Shown piece by piece: positions 33,147 through 41,268 of a DNA stretch of 64,000 nucleotides (position 1 is the stretch's first letter; every line of letters begins with the position of its first letter). Made by a program: the position numbers and the translations under genes. Where the stretch lies: positions 62,001-126,000 of the forward strand of contig NZ_FTNQ01000006.1 of the NCBI RefSeq assembly GCF_900156455.1, read 5' to 3'. The stretch comes from Microbacterium sp. RURRCA19A. Its GTDB lineage: Bacteria > Actinomycetota > Actinomycetes > Actinomycetales > Microbacteriaceae. The notes beneath the pieces were generated by a model, which worked only from the letters and a program-made list of their open reading frames with translations, was not told where the DNA came from and did not search any database.

Positions 33147-33791
33147 GTGCCCGCCGACCGCCTCCATCTCGTGCGCCACGGGGAAGTCCACAACCCGCGC
33201 CGCGTGCTCTACGGTCGGCTCCCCGGATTCGGTCTGAGCGTCGACGGTCGCCGCATGGCGCGGCAGGCCGCGGAGTACGTGCACGGGCTCGACCGCCCGG
33301 TCGGAGCGCTCGTCGTCTCGCCGCTGCAGCGCACGCGCGAGTCCGCCGAACCGTTCGTCGGGCTCTTCGGCATCGACCCGTTCATCGACGATCGGGTCAT
33401 CGAGCCGACCAACGTGTTCGAGGGCCGACGCATGAAGAAGGCCCTCGCCAACCCGCTGAACTGGCGGCATCTCTCGCGCCCCGCGGTGCCGAGCTGGGGC
33501 GAACCGTACGAACGCATCATCGCGCGCATGACCGAGGCGATGACCGACGCCTGGGACCGCGTGCCCTCGGGCGATGTCGTCGTCGTCTCCCACCAGCTTC
33601 CCATCTGGGTGACGCACCTCGCGCTCTCCCAGCAGCCCACCCGCCACGACCCCCGCAAGCGCCGGTGCGCATTGTCGAGCGTGACGAGCTTCGAGCGGCG
33701 AGACGGCGCCGCCGGGTCGTCGCGCTGGGTCGAGGTGGCGTACGCCGAGCCGGCCGCGACCGCCGGAGCCGTCGACGTAGGAGCCGTGTGA
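33147..33791 (+). CDS. Histidine phosphatase (phosphoglycerate mutase-like) family protein
   Basis: The 214-residue protein carries the phosphohistidine motif LHLVRHGE (His11), the second arginine region VVSPLQRTRESAEPF and the second catalytic His in VVVVSHQLPIWV. Such enzymes dephosphorylate small metabolites or proteins. It ends one base into the TlpA gene (TGATG), so it is the first gene of the cytochrome c maturation operon; this order is usual in Actinobacteria although its role there is not defined. GTG start follows TAGACT by 7 nt, leaderless-type. Confidence 0.9.
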   Translation: MPADRLHLVRHGEVHNPRRVLYGRLPGFGLSVDGRRMARQAAEYVHGLDRPVGALVVSPLQRTRESAEPFVGLFGIDPFIDDRVIEPTNVFEGRRMKKALANPLNWRHLSRPAVPSWGEPYERIIARMTEAMTDAWDRVPSGDVVVVSHQLPIWVTHLALSQQPTRHDPRKRRCALSSVTSFERRDGAAGSSRWVEVAYAEPAATAGAVDVGAV

Positions 33792-34384
33792 TGCGCCGAA
33801 TCCTCTCCGCCGCCGCCGCCCTCGCGCTGGTCGTGGGCCTGGCCTCGTGCAGTGCCGACCCGCTCGCCGAGCAGTACCGCGCGGGAGACAACAAGGGGTA
33901 CATCGCCGCCAACGGGTTCCAGACGCAGGAGATCGCTCCGGAGAACCGCGGCGAACCCGTCGACTTCGCGGGAACGCTCGACAACGGCTCCGCCGTCTCC
34001 AGCGCCGACTACGCCGGCAAGGTGCTCGTGGTGAACTTCTGGTACGCCACCTGCGGCCCCTGCATCATCGAGGCGCCGCGCCTGGAGCAGGCCTCCCAGG
34101 CGTTCGAGGGCCAGGACGTGTCGTTCCTCGGCGTCAACACCTACGACCAGCCGGCCACCGCGCTGTCGTTCGCGCGCGACAACGGCGTCTCCTACTCGTC
34201 GGTCATGGCGGTCGACGATGCCGAGCTCAAGCTCGCGTTCGCCGACAAGACGCCCATCAACGCCACCCCCACCACGCTCGTGCTCGACCGGCAGGGCCGC
34301 GTCGCCGCGCGCGTCATCGGCGAGCTGCCCGAGGCATCCATCCTCGAGGCCATGGTGCGCACCGTGGTCGCGGAGAGCGCGTGA
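33791..34384 (+). CDS. TlpA/ResA-like thiol-disulfide reductase lipoprotein
   Basis: The 197-residue precursor has a lipoprotein signal ending LASC (Cys20) and a thioredoxin-like domain with VNFWYATCGPCIIEAP, CxxC at Cys88 and Cys91. The cis-proline region is seen near PINATPTTLVLDRQGR. It is anchored outside the membrane and should keep apocytochrome c haem-binding cysteines reduced, receiving electrons from CcdA encoded next. Both flanking overlaps (1 nt and 4 nt) show coupled translation. Confidence 0.92.
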   Translation: MRRILSAAAALALVVGLASCSADPLAEQYRAGDNKGYIAANGFQTQEIAPENRGEPVDFAGTLDNGSAVSSADYAGKVLVVNFWYATCGPCIIEAPRLEQASQAFEGQDVSFLGVNTYDQPATALSFARDNGVSYSSVMAVDDAELKLAFADKTPINATPTTLVLDRQGRVAARVIGELPEASILEAMVRTVVAESA

Positions 34385-35130
34385 ACCCGGGCGCCCTCGT
34401 CTTCGACGGCGCGCTCTGGCTCGCGATCCCCATCGCCCTGGCCGCGGGGCTGATCTCGTTCCTCTCCCCGTGCGTGCTGCCGCTGGTCCCGGGCTATCTC
34501 GGCTATATCGGCGGCGCCGTATCGCCGCGCGGGGGATCGGCATCCGCTCCCGGGCGTTCGCGGCTGGTGTTCGGCACGCTGCTGTTCATCGCCGGATTCA
34601 CGCTCGTGTTCATGGCGGTCAACGTCTTCAGCGGCACCGTGGGGATGTTCTTCCTGCGCTACGCCGACGTGATCACGCGCGTCATGGGCGTGGTCATCAT
34701 CCTGCTGGGTCTGGTCTTCATCGGGCTGTTCGGCCTCGCCCAGCGCTCGGTGCGCCTTCAGGCCCGGGGCAACCTGGGCCTGATCGGCGCCCCGCTGCTG
34801 GGCATCGCGCTGGGCGTCGGATGGACCCCGTGCATCGGCCCGACCCTCGCCGCGATCCTCTCGGTGTCCTACAACCTGGGAGACCCCGGTCGAGCCGCCC
34901 TCCTGGGCCTGGCGTACTCGCTGGGCCTCGGCATCCCCTTCCTGCTCCTCGCCCTCGGCTTCGGATGGGCGACGCGTTCCGTGGCGTTCGTGCGGCGACA
35001 CATCCGCGTCGTCAACCTCGTCGGCGGCGCCCTGCTGATCGTGCTGGGCCTGCTGATGGTCACCGGGCTCTGGGGATCGTGGATGTCCACCCTGCAGGGG
35101 GTGATGCAGGGTGTCCAACTCCCGCTCTGA
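34381..35130 (+). CDS. ccdA: Cytochrome c biogenesis protein CcdA
   Basis: The 249-residue membrane protein starts at a GTG overlapping the TlpA stop. Six hydrophobic segments are visible, with the paired redox cysteines in ISFLSPCVLPLVPGYLG and VGWTPCIGPTLAAIL. It carries reducing power from cytoplasmic thioredoxin across the membrane to the TlpA/ResA-like protein. The order tlpA-ccdA-resB-ccsB is a complete System II cytochrome c maturation operon. Confidence 0.95.
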   Translation: MNPGALVFDGALWLAIPIALAAGLISFLSPCVLPLVPGYLGYIGGAVSPRGGSASAPGRSRLVFGTLLFIAGFTLVFMAVNVFSGTVGMFFLRYADVITRVMGVVIILLGLVFIGLFGLAQRSVRLQARGNLGLIGAPLLGIALGVGWTPCIGPTLAAILSVSYNLGDPGRAALLGLAYSLGLGIPFLLLALGFGWATRSVAFVRRHIRVVNLVGGALLIVLGLLMVTGLWGSWMSTLQGVMQGVQLPL

Positions 35131-35155
35131 CCTCTCGCCCGACCGGAAGAAGATC

Positions 35156-36895
35156 GTGACCGACCCGCTGCGCCCGTCCGACCACGCCGACTCGGCACCC
35201 GCCGCGGACGAGGGTCGAGACGACATCACCTCGCCCCGTCTCGGACCCGTCGAGTGGCTGCGATGGGGATGGCGTCAGCTCACGAGCATGCGCACCGCGC
35301 TCGTGCTGCTGCTCCTCCTCGCGATCGCCGCCGTCCCGGGATCGCTCGTCCCGCAGCGCGGAGCCGACCCCAACGGCGTCACGCAGTACTTCACCGACAA
35401 TCCCGACCTGGCTCCCGTGCTCGACAAGCTGAGCCTGTTCGACGTGTACTCCTCGCCCTGGTTCTCGGCGATCTACATCCTGCTGTTCGTCTCGCTGATC
35501 GGGTGCGTCCTGCCGCGCACCCAGCACCACTGGAAGGCCCTTCGGGCGCAGCCGCCGCGGACGCCCGCGCGCCTCACGCGCCTGGACGACCACCGCGACG
35601 TGACGGTGTCGGTCCCCGGGGGACAGGATGCCTCCGCGGTCGCGGCATCCGCCGTCGAGACCGCCGCCGCGCAGCTGCGCAGGAGCGGCTACCGCGTCGC
35701 CCGGTACGACGGACGCGGCGCGTTCTCGGTCTCGGCCGAGCGCGGATACCTCCGCGAGACCGGCAACCTCGTCTTCCACATCGCGCTCGTCGGCGTGCTC
35801 ATCGCCGTCGGCGTGGGCGGCGGCTTCACCTACACCGGACAGCGCGTCCTCGTGGAGGGGCAGGCGTTCACCAACAGCCTGCTCGACTACTCCTCGTTCA
35901 ACCCCGGGCGTTTCGTGAACACCGACACGCTCGCGCCGTACTCGATGACGCTCGACCGCTTCGACGTCAGCTACGTCCCGCCCGGTCAGCCCGGCTCGGG
36001 GCAGGCGGGCGACTTCGCCGCGAACGTCACCACCCTCACCCCCGACGGGCAGCGCCAGGACGGGCAGGTGCGCGTCAACCACCCCCTCGACGTGCAGGGC
36101 GATCGCGTCTACCTGCTCGGCAACGGCTATGCGCCCACGGTCACCATCCGCAACGCCGAAGGCGTGGAGGTGTTCCACGACTCCGTCGCCTTCCTCCCGC
36201 AGGATGCCAACATGACCTCGCTCGGCGTCATCAAGGTCGCCGACGGCATGCCCGAGCAGTTGGGCCTCATCGGGTTCTTCTACCCGACGATGGACACGCT
36301 CACCTCGGGGGCGCTCACGTCCACCTACGGCGACCTCGAATACCCCGTGCTGACCCTGCGCGTCTACGCGGGCGACCTGGGAATCGACGACGGTACGCCC
36401 CGCTCGGTCTACACCCTCGACCCCACGGGCATGACCCAGATCGCCGGCGGCGACAGCGGCACCCCGGCCCTCCGCCTGATGCCCGGCGAGACGCAGGACC
36501 TGCCGAACGGTCTCGGCACGATCACGTTCGAGAACGAAGCACCCGCCGGGACGACCGGATACGCGGGGTCGGTCAAGCGGTTCGCCTCCCTGTCGATCCA
36601 CCGCGACCTCGCCGGCCCGTGGGTGCTCGGCTTCGCCACGCTCGCGACCCTCGGTCTGCTCGCCGCGCTGTTCGTGCCCCGTCGGCGTATGTGGGTGAAG
36701 GCGACGCCGCACGGCGACACCGTCCGCGTCGAGTACGCCGGACTCGCTCGAGGTGAGGACCCCACACTCGCCGCCGCGCTCGACCAGATCGTCGAACGCC
36801 ACCGTCCCGCGCTGCCGGCCCCGACCGACCAGAGCCCTCCCTCCCGCCCGGCTTCCGATGACCAGAGCCGCCCCGACACCGGAAAAGTAGACTGA
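35156..36895 (+). CDS. resB: Cytochrome c biogenesis protein ResB (System II)
   Basis: I prefer the GTG at 35156 (579 aa), which has GGAAGAAG at good spacing; a GTG at 35111 overlapping ccdA by 20 nt would add 15 residues. After a polar N-terminus come a helix (RTALVLLLLLAIAAVPGSLVP) and a second pair of helices. A large extracytoplasmic domain follows (about residues 200-490), then a last helix near the C-terminus and a cytoplasmic tail. With CcsB it forms the haem delivery and ligation complex for cytochrome c. Confidence 0.93.
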   Translation: MTDPLRPSDHADSAPAADEGRDDITSPRLGPVEWLRWGWRQLTSMRTALVLLLLLAIAAVPGSLVPQRGADPNGVTQYFTDNPDLAPVLDKLSLFDVYSSPWFSAIYILLFVSLIGCVLPRTQHHWKALRAQPPRTPARLTRLDDHRDVTVSVPGGQDASAVAASAVETAAAQLRRSGYRVARYDGRGAFSVSAERGYLRETGNLVFHIALVGVLIAVGVGGGFTYTGQRVLVEGQAFTNSLLDYSSFNPGRFVNTDTLAPYSMTLDRFDVSYVPPGQPGSGQAGDFAANVTTLTPDGQRQDGQVRVNHPLDVQGDRVYLLGNGYAPTVTIRNAEGVEVFHDSVAFLPQDANMTSLGVIKVADGMPEQLGLIGFFYPTMDTLTSGALTSTYGDLEYPVLTLRVYAGDLGIDDGTPRSVYTLDPTGMTQIAGGDSGTPALRLMPGETQDLPNGLGTITFENEAPAGTTGYAGSVKRFASLSIHRDLAGPWVLGFATLATLGLLAALFVPRRRMWVKATPHGDTVRVEYAGLARGEDPTLAAALDQIVERHRPALPAPTDQSPPSRPASDDQSRPDTGKVD

Positions 36896-36899
36896 CACC

Positions 36900-37916
36900 A
36901 TGCCCGGAACCGATCCGCTCCTCCTCGACGAGATCTCCCTCCTCCTCGTGTGGACGGCCGTCGCGATCTACGTCCTGGCCTTCATCGCGTACGCGATCGA
37001 CCTGGCCCGACGTTCGGACCTCGCGATCAAGGCCAAAGACGAGGTCGTCGCACGCGAACTCGTCACGGCCGGTGGGGGCGGTGTCATCGACGCATCGCCG
37101 CGGCCCGCGGCATCCGGAACCTCCTCCGCGACACCCCGCTACCTGTGGGCGCGCATGGGGACGGCCCTCGTCGCGCTGGGCTTCCTCTTCCACCTCGCCG
37201 GCGACGTGCTGCGCGGCGTCGCCGCGGGACGCGTGCCGTGGTCGAACATGTACGAGTTCGCGCTGACCGGCACGCTGCTGGTCGTCGCGGTGTACCTCGT
37301 CGTGCTGACGCGCTTCGACCTGCGCTTCCTCGGCGCGCTGATCACCGGCCTCGCCGTCGTGCTGCTCGGGGGTGCCACGCTCGCGTTCCACGTCGAGGTC
37401 GTGCCGCTGGCGGATCCGCTGAAGTCCGTGTGGCTCGTCATCCACGTCTTCGTCGCATCGCTGGCCACGGCGCTGTTCGCCCTCGCCTTCGGGCTGTCGG
37501 TGATGCAGCTGCTGCAGACCCGTCGGGAGCGCAAGCTCGCCCTCGCGGCATCCTCGGACGCCCCCGCTCCGCGCCGCAACTTCCTGCAGACCCTGCCGAA
37601 CGCCGACGCGCTGGAGTCGCTCGCCTACCGCTTCGCGATCGTCGGCTTCATCTTCTGGACCTTCACCCTCATCGCCGGATCCATCTGGGCCAACGACGCG
37701 TGGGGCCGGTTCTGGGGCTTCGACACCAAGGAAGTCTGGACCTTCGTCATCTGGGTGCTCTACGCCGGATACATCCACGCCCGTGCCACCCGCGGCTGGC
37801 GCGGCACCCGCTCGGCTTGGCTGTCGATCATCGGCTTCGCCGCCGTGCTGTTCAACTTCACCATCGTCAACGTCTTCTTCAAGGGCCTGCACGCCTACTC
37901 CGGCCTGACGACCTGA
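36900..37916 (+). CDS. ccsB: Cytochrome c synthase subunit CcsB/CcsA
   Basis: The 338-residue polytopic protein has the WWD haem-handling domain readable as WANDAWGRFWGFDTKEVW (conserved Trp and Asp) near residue 265. Conserved histidines flank it, for example in LVIHVFVASLATALFALAFG and GYIHARATRG. It attaches haem to apocytochrome c together with ResB. TAGACT (36888-36893) overlaps the resB stop and lies 6 nt before the ATG, so an internal leaderless promoter may add to operon transcription. Confidence 0.94.
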   Translation: MPGTDPLLLDEISLLLVWTAVAIYVLAFIAYAIDLARRSDLAIKAKDEVVARELVTAGGGGVIDASPRPAASGTSSATPRYLWARMGTALVALGFLFHLAGDVLRGVAAGRVPWSNMYEFALTGTLLVVAVYLVVLTRFDLRFLGALITGLAVVLLGGATLAFHVEVVPLADPLKSVWLVIHVFVASLATALFALAFGLSVMQLLQTRRERKLALAASSDAPAPRRNFLQTLPNADALESLAYRFAIVGFIFWTFTLIAGSIWANDAWGRFWGFDTKEVWTFVIWVLYAGYIHARATRGWRGTRSAWLSIIGFAAVLFNFTIVNVFFKGLHAYSGLTT

Positions 37917-37918
37917 GG

Positions 37919-37939
37919 CCCCGCGCGCTCGGCGCGGGG
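37919..37939 (+). terminator. GC-rich hairpin after ccsB
   Basis: CCCCGCGC and GCGCGGGG form an 8-bp perfect stem around a 5-nt loop, 2 nt past the ccsB stop. No T-run. It directly precedes the first copy of the TGTCC hairpin element. Confidence 0.55.
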
Positions 37940-37942
37940 TCG

Positions 37943-37995
37943 AGTGTCCGAGACACGCGGATGCTTTCCTGCGGTATCCGCGTGTTCTGGACACT
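37943..37995. repeat. TGTCC...ACACGCGGA hairpin element, copy 1
   Basis: A 53-nt imperfect palindrome. AGTGTCCGAGACACGCGGAT (37943-37962) pairs with ATCCGCGTGTTCTGGACACT (37976-37995) with one mismatch and two G-T pairs, around a variable loop. The arm core TGTCC-N4-ACACGCGGA recurs at 38037 and 39152. Confidence 0.85.
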
Positions 37996-38036
37996 GAGCC
38001 ACAAGCCCTCGTTCTGGATCGCAGCCCGTGGTGTGA

Positions 38037-38087
38037 GTGTCCACGACACGCGGATGTGCCGTCTGCGCGTCCGCGTGTTCTGGACAC
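38037..38087. repeat. TGTCC...ACACGCGGA hairpin element, copy 2
   Basis: A 51-nt imperfect palindrome. GTGTCCACGACACGCGGA and TCCGCGTGTTCTGGACAC are the arms, with one mismatch. The arm sequence is the same as copy 1 apart from two or three bases near the mismatch, while the loop differs. Copies 1 and 2 lie 41 bp apart, both beyond the end of the DUF559 gene. Confidence 0.85.
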
Positions 38088-38124
38088 CGGACCGTCGGCG
38101 AACGCCGAGGAAGCGCGCGGGAAC

Positions 38125-39039
38125 TCACGCGTCGGGGCGCCAACCCCGAGAGAGCAGCGCGACGCGAACGGGTGCGACGACGTCTCGTTCGGGGTTCCGC
38201 ATGTGGTGGTCCAGCACGCGGACCAGGATCCACCCCGCGCTCGCGATGGCCGGCCACCGGTCGGCGTCCCGCCGGAACTGCTCCATCGAGGCGTGCTGAC
38301 GCCCGTCGTACTCGACCGCAACCCGGTACCGGCGGTAGGCGAGGTCGAGGCGCGCGATGAAGCGGCCGCCGTCGATGAGGTCGCCGTTGAGTTCTGGTTC
38401 GGGAAACCCCGCCCGCTGCAGAACAAGACGCAGGTCGGTCTCGCGCGGAGACTCCGACCCGGGACGAGCGAGCCCGAGGGCCGCGTCGAGGTCGGCGGCG
38501 CCTCGTCGACGCAGCCGCTCGATGGCCGTTCGAAGGTCTTCCGCGTCCGCGTCGCCGCGTGTCAGGATCGCGTCGGCTGCGGTCACGAGCGCGCCGACCG
38601 GAACCATCCCGCCGAGCTGCGCCCAGGTCTCGGCGGCAGTGGGAACCGGGAGCCCCGAGCGGAGCGTGAGTCCCGCGGCATCCATCCGTATCCGGTGGCC
38701 GATGACTCCGGACGTGCGCGGCTCCCTCGCGGGCGGGCTGGCCGAGACGTGGAGATCACGCGTCGTGTGGAGCGGCAGCGGCAGCTCCCACACGGCGGCG
38801 GCCGTGGTGTGACTGAAGAACTGCAGACCTCGCAACCGAGGCGCGTACGCACGGCATCTCTGGAGAAGGGTGGTGCACTCCTCATCGGCACGCACCCGGA
38901 TGCCGTGGAAGGGTGCCGCGAGATCTCTCGCGAACAGCCGGCCCGAGGTCACCCCCGCTCGCCGGGCGCTCGCGACGTCGAAGGCGACCCCGAGGTCGGA
39001 GGGAAGCGGTGAGCGGCGCACCGCCCCAGGGAACCCCAT
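38125..39039 (-). CDS. AbiEi-like N-terminal domain fused to DUF559 (Vsr-like) endonuclease domain
   Basis: The 304-residue protein opens with FDVASARRAGVTSGRLFARD followed by LAAPFHGIRV, typical of the winged-helix AbiEi-type antitoxin domain. It ends with a DUF559/PD-(D/E)XK domain whose likely catalytic residues are in RLDLAYRRYRVAVEYDGRQH (Asp and Glu), continuing RRDADRWPAIASAGWILVRV. No toxin gene is next to it. The gene is flanked by hairpin elements on both sides and lies between unrelated operons, which suggests a mobile or recurrently acquired cassette. Activity unproven. Confidence 0.8.
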   Translation of the reverse strand: MGFPGAVRRSPLPSDLGVAFDVASARRAGVTSGRLFARDLAAPFHGIRVRADEECTTLLQRCRAYAPRLRGLQFFSHTTAAAVWELPLPLHTTRDLHVSASPPAREPRTSGVIGHRIRMDAAGLTLRSGLPVPTAAETWAQLGGMVPVGALVTAADAILTRGDADAEDLRTAIERLRRRGAADLDAALGLARPGSESPRETDLRLVLQRAGFPEPELNGDLIDGGRFIARLDLAYRRYRVAVEYDGRQHASMEQFRRDADRWPAIASAGWILVRVLDHHMRNPERDVVAPVRVALLSRGWRPDA

Positions 39040-39098
39040 TCACGCGGCGCCGCGCGAGTATCGGTGACCGTTCAGAGGAGAACTGCGCCGATCTGGCC

Positions 39099-39146
39099 CT
39101 TGGGGAGGACATGTCTTGCGGCGCCCACCGGCCCCGCCTCCCCAAG
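39099..39146. repeat. 10-bp inverted repeat upstream of the DUF559 gene
   Basis: CTTGGGGAGG (39099-39108) and CCTCCCCAAG (39137-39146) are exact inverted arms with a 28-nt spacer, between the DUF559 start and hairpin copy 3. It could be a terminator of the YhgE/MMPL transcript or part of the element. Confidence 0.5.
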
Positions 39147-39151
39147 TTCAC

Positions 39152-39200
39152 TGTCCACGACACGCGGATGGAGTCGCCGCTCCTCCGCGTGTCTTGGACA
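39152..39200. repeat. TGTCC...ACACGCGGA hairpin element, copy 3
   Basis: A 49-nt imperfect palindrome. TGTCCACGACACGCGGA pairs with TCCGCGTGTCTTGGACA with a single mismatch, around a loop unrelated to the other copies. It lies upstream of the DUF559 gene and 26 nt past the end of the YhgE/Pip gene. Confidence 0.85.
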
Positions 39201-39225
39201 CTCGACCGGGGCAGCGCCGCGCCCG

Positions 39226-41268
39226 CTACGCGGGCAGGGCGGCGGCGCGGACCGACGCCGTGCGGCGACGCACCACGATGAGCGTCGTGACCACGAGCGC
39301 CAGCACGGCCCACACCGCCAGCGCCACGACCCCGGCCCCGACGCCGCCCGACGAGGCGAGGGCGCCCAGCATGGCGGAGTACGCCGGAGACGTCGGCAGC
39401 AGCGAGGCGAATCCGGCGAGCACGGGCGGCACCGTCGAGACGATGTTGGCCGCGACGGCCAGCGCCCCCACGATCGCGGCGATCCAGCGGCCGGCCCCGC
39501 CGAACACCGCGACGAGCGCCTGGTTCACGGCGGCGAACGCGACCCCGGCGGCGATGCACACCAGTGCGAACAGCGCCCAGTCGCTCCAGTCGTACTGGGA
39601 TGCCACCTGCACGACGCCGGCGACGAGCAGCCCCTGCACGGCGCCGATGATCGCCGCCGGAGCGAAGCCGCGGAGGGCGACGAGCCCCGACGCGCGCCGA
39701 CTGGTCAGCGCCCGCGCCGACACGGCCTGGAACACCACGAACGAGGCGAGACCGCCGAACCACAGCACCGCCATCGCCAGCAGCGGGACCGCCGCGATGC
39801 CGAACAGCGAGTCGCTCACCCCGGTGGCCGACACCGGGTCGGCGACGACGTTCGCGAGACTCGTGGCCTCGGCGTCGGTGTAGGTGGGCAGCTGGGCGAC
39901 CGCGGTGTCGAGTCCGTCCGCGAGCGACGAGGTTCCGGATGCCACCTGCTGTACGCCGTCGGCGAGTTGTCCGGCGCCGTCCTCGGACTGGGACACCCCG
40001 GATGCCACTTGCGCGGCGCCCGAGCTGAGCGTCGCGGCCCCAGCCCCCAGCTTGCGCGTGCCGTCGGCGACCTGGCTCGCACCACTGCTGAGGCCGTCGA
40101 TGCCACCGGCGATCGTGTCGATGCCGTTCGCGGCCTTGAAGCCGCCGTCGGCCAGCTTCTGGTTCGCGGCAGCGATCGCGCGGACCCCGGCGGGAAGCTG
40201 CGCCGCTTGACCGGCGAGCGTGCCGATCTTGGTCACGGTCTCGGTGGCCTGCGGGAGGGCCGCCTTCGCATCGGCCGCGGCCGTACGCAGCGCGTCGCAC
40301 TGCTCAGGCGTGCCGGTGCACTCGTCCGCGGCCTTCTTCAACGCCGCGGCGGCTTCCACCAGCGCGTCGTTGACTTTCGGCGCCGCGTTGGAGAGGTCGG
40401 TGGCCACCTGTGAGAAGTTCGGCGGGATCTGGTCGGCCAGGCCGTTGATCTGGGTCGCGAGAGCCTGGTTGCCGTTCGCGAGATCGCGGACGCCGGACGC
40501 GGCTTCCCGCGTGCCACCGGCCAGCGCCGTCGCGCCGCCGGCGACCTGCGCGGCGCCGTCGGCGAGCGGAGTCGTCCCCGCGGCGAGCTGCTGCGCGCCC
40601 GTGGCCACCTGCGAGGCCCCGTCCGAGAGCTGGCCCAGGCCGTCGGTGAGCGTGGTCGCGCCGGTCGCCGCCTGTCCTGCGCCGTCGGCGAGCTGGTGTG
40701 CGCCGCTGGCCGCGTCGCCGAGGTTCTTGCTGAGCGTCGTGAAGCCGAGGAACACGTTGGTCAGGTACTGCGACGACAGCTCGGTGCCGAACACGGACGA
40801 CGCGGTGGATGCCAGCTGCGCGGTGATCGCGCCGTCGACCACGCGCGCGTCGGGTGCCGTCTGCACGCCGATCGTCGCGCGTTCGGGGGTTTCGCCGGGG
40901 CGGGTGGACAACGCCGCCGACGTGAAGTTCTCGGGGATCGTGACGACGGCGGTGTAGGTGCCGTCCTTGAGGCCCGCCGCGGCATCCTCGTCGTTGGAGA
41001 TGACCCAGGCGATGTTGCTCGGCTGATCGTCCGCGCCCTTGACGAGGCCGCCGGTGAGCTGGCGGCCGAGGGGGACGAGCTGACCGTTCAGTTCGACGGC
41101 CTTGTCGTCGTTGACGATCGCGGCGGTGATGTTGTCGAGACGGTCGGTCGGGTTGTAGAGCGCTCCGACCAGGATGCCGCCGATGACGGCCGGCAGCAGG
41201 AGCACGCCGATGAGGGTCAGCCAGGTCACGGGGCGGCGCGAGCGGGAGCGCTCGACGGGGACGGTCAT
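39226..41268 (-). CDS. YhgE/Pip-type membrane protein with long LxxGAxxV repeat domain
   Basis: The 680-residue protein has one N-terminal helix (WLTLIGVLLLPAVIGGILVG), a YhgE extracellular domain (AAIVNDDKAVELNGQ), and from about residue 190 to 480 many heptad-like repeats such as LADGAAQVAGGATALAGG and LSDGASQVATGAQQL. It ends in about five helices of ABC-2 permease type. Relatives are the phage-infection protein Pip, YueB and EsaA. It overlaps the MMPL gene by 4 nt (ATGA) and probably works with it in the envelope. Confidence 0.9.
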   Translation of the reverse strand: MTVPVERSRSRRPVTWLTLIGVLLLPAVIGGILVGALYNPTDRLDNITAAIVNDDKAVELNGQLVPLGRQLTGGLVKGADDQPSNIAWVISNDEDAAAGLKDGTYTAVVTIPENFTSAALSTRPGETPERATIGVQTAPDARVVDGAITAQLASTASSVFGTELSSQYLTNVFLGFTTLSKNLGDAASGAHQLADGAGQAATGATTLTDGLGQLSDGASQVATGAQQLAAGTTPLADGAAQVAGGATALAGGTREAASGVRDLANGNQALATQINGLADQIPPNFSQVATDLSNAAPKVNDALVEAAAALKKAADECTGTPEQCDALRTAAADAKAALPQATETVTKIGTLAGQAAQLPAGVRAIAAANQKLADGGFKAANGIDTIAGGIDGLSSGASQVADGTRKLGAGAATLSSGAAQVASGVSQSEDGAGQLADGVQQVASGTSSLADGLDTAVAQLPTYTDAEATSLANVVADPVSATGVSDSLFGIAAVPLLAMAVLWFGGLASFVVFQAVSARALTSRRASGLVALRGFAPAAIIGAVQGLLVAGVVQVASQYDWSDWALFALVCIAAGVAFAAVNQALVAVFGGAGRWIAAIVGALAVAANIVSTVPPVLAGFASLLPTSPAYSAMLGALASSGGVGAGVVALAVWAVLALVVTTLIVVRRRTASVRAAALPA

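Noticed and set aside
35111..35155. Upstream GTG start for ResB overlapping ccdA by 20 nt
   Set aside because: The GTG at 35156 has a better ribosome-binding site; the earlier start cannot be fully excluded.
37943..39200. Hairpin elements as ends of an insertion sequence
   Set aside because: No transposase between them, no target duplication seen, and each element is itself a complete palindrome rather than one arm of a terminal inverted repeat.
39226..41268. Repetitive LxxGAxxV protein segment as a possible tandem-repeat or CRISPR-like DNA array
   Set aside because: The repetition is at protein level (YhgE/Pip heptads) with varied DNA and no fixed spacers.
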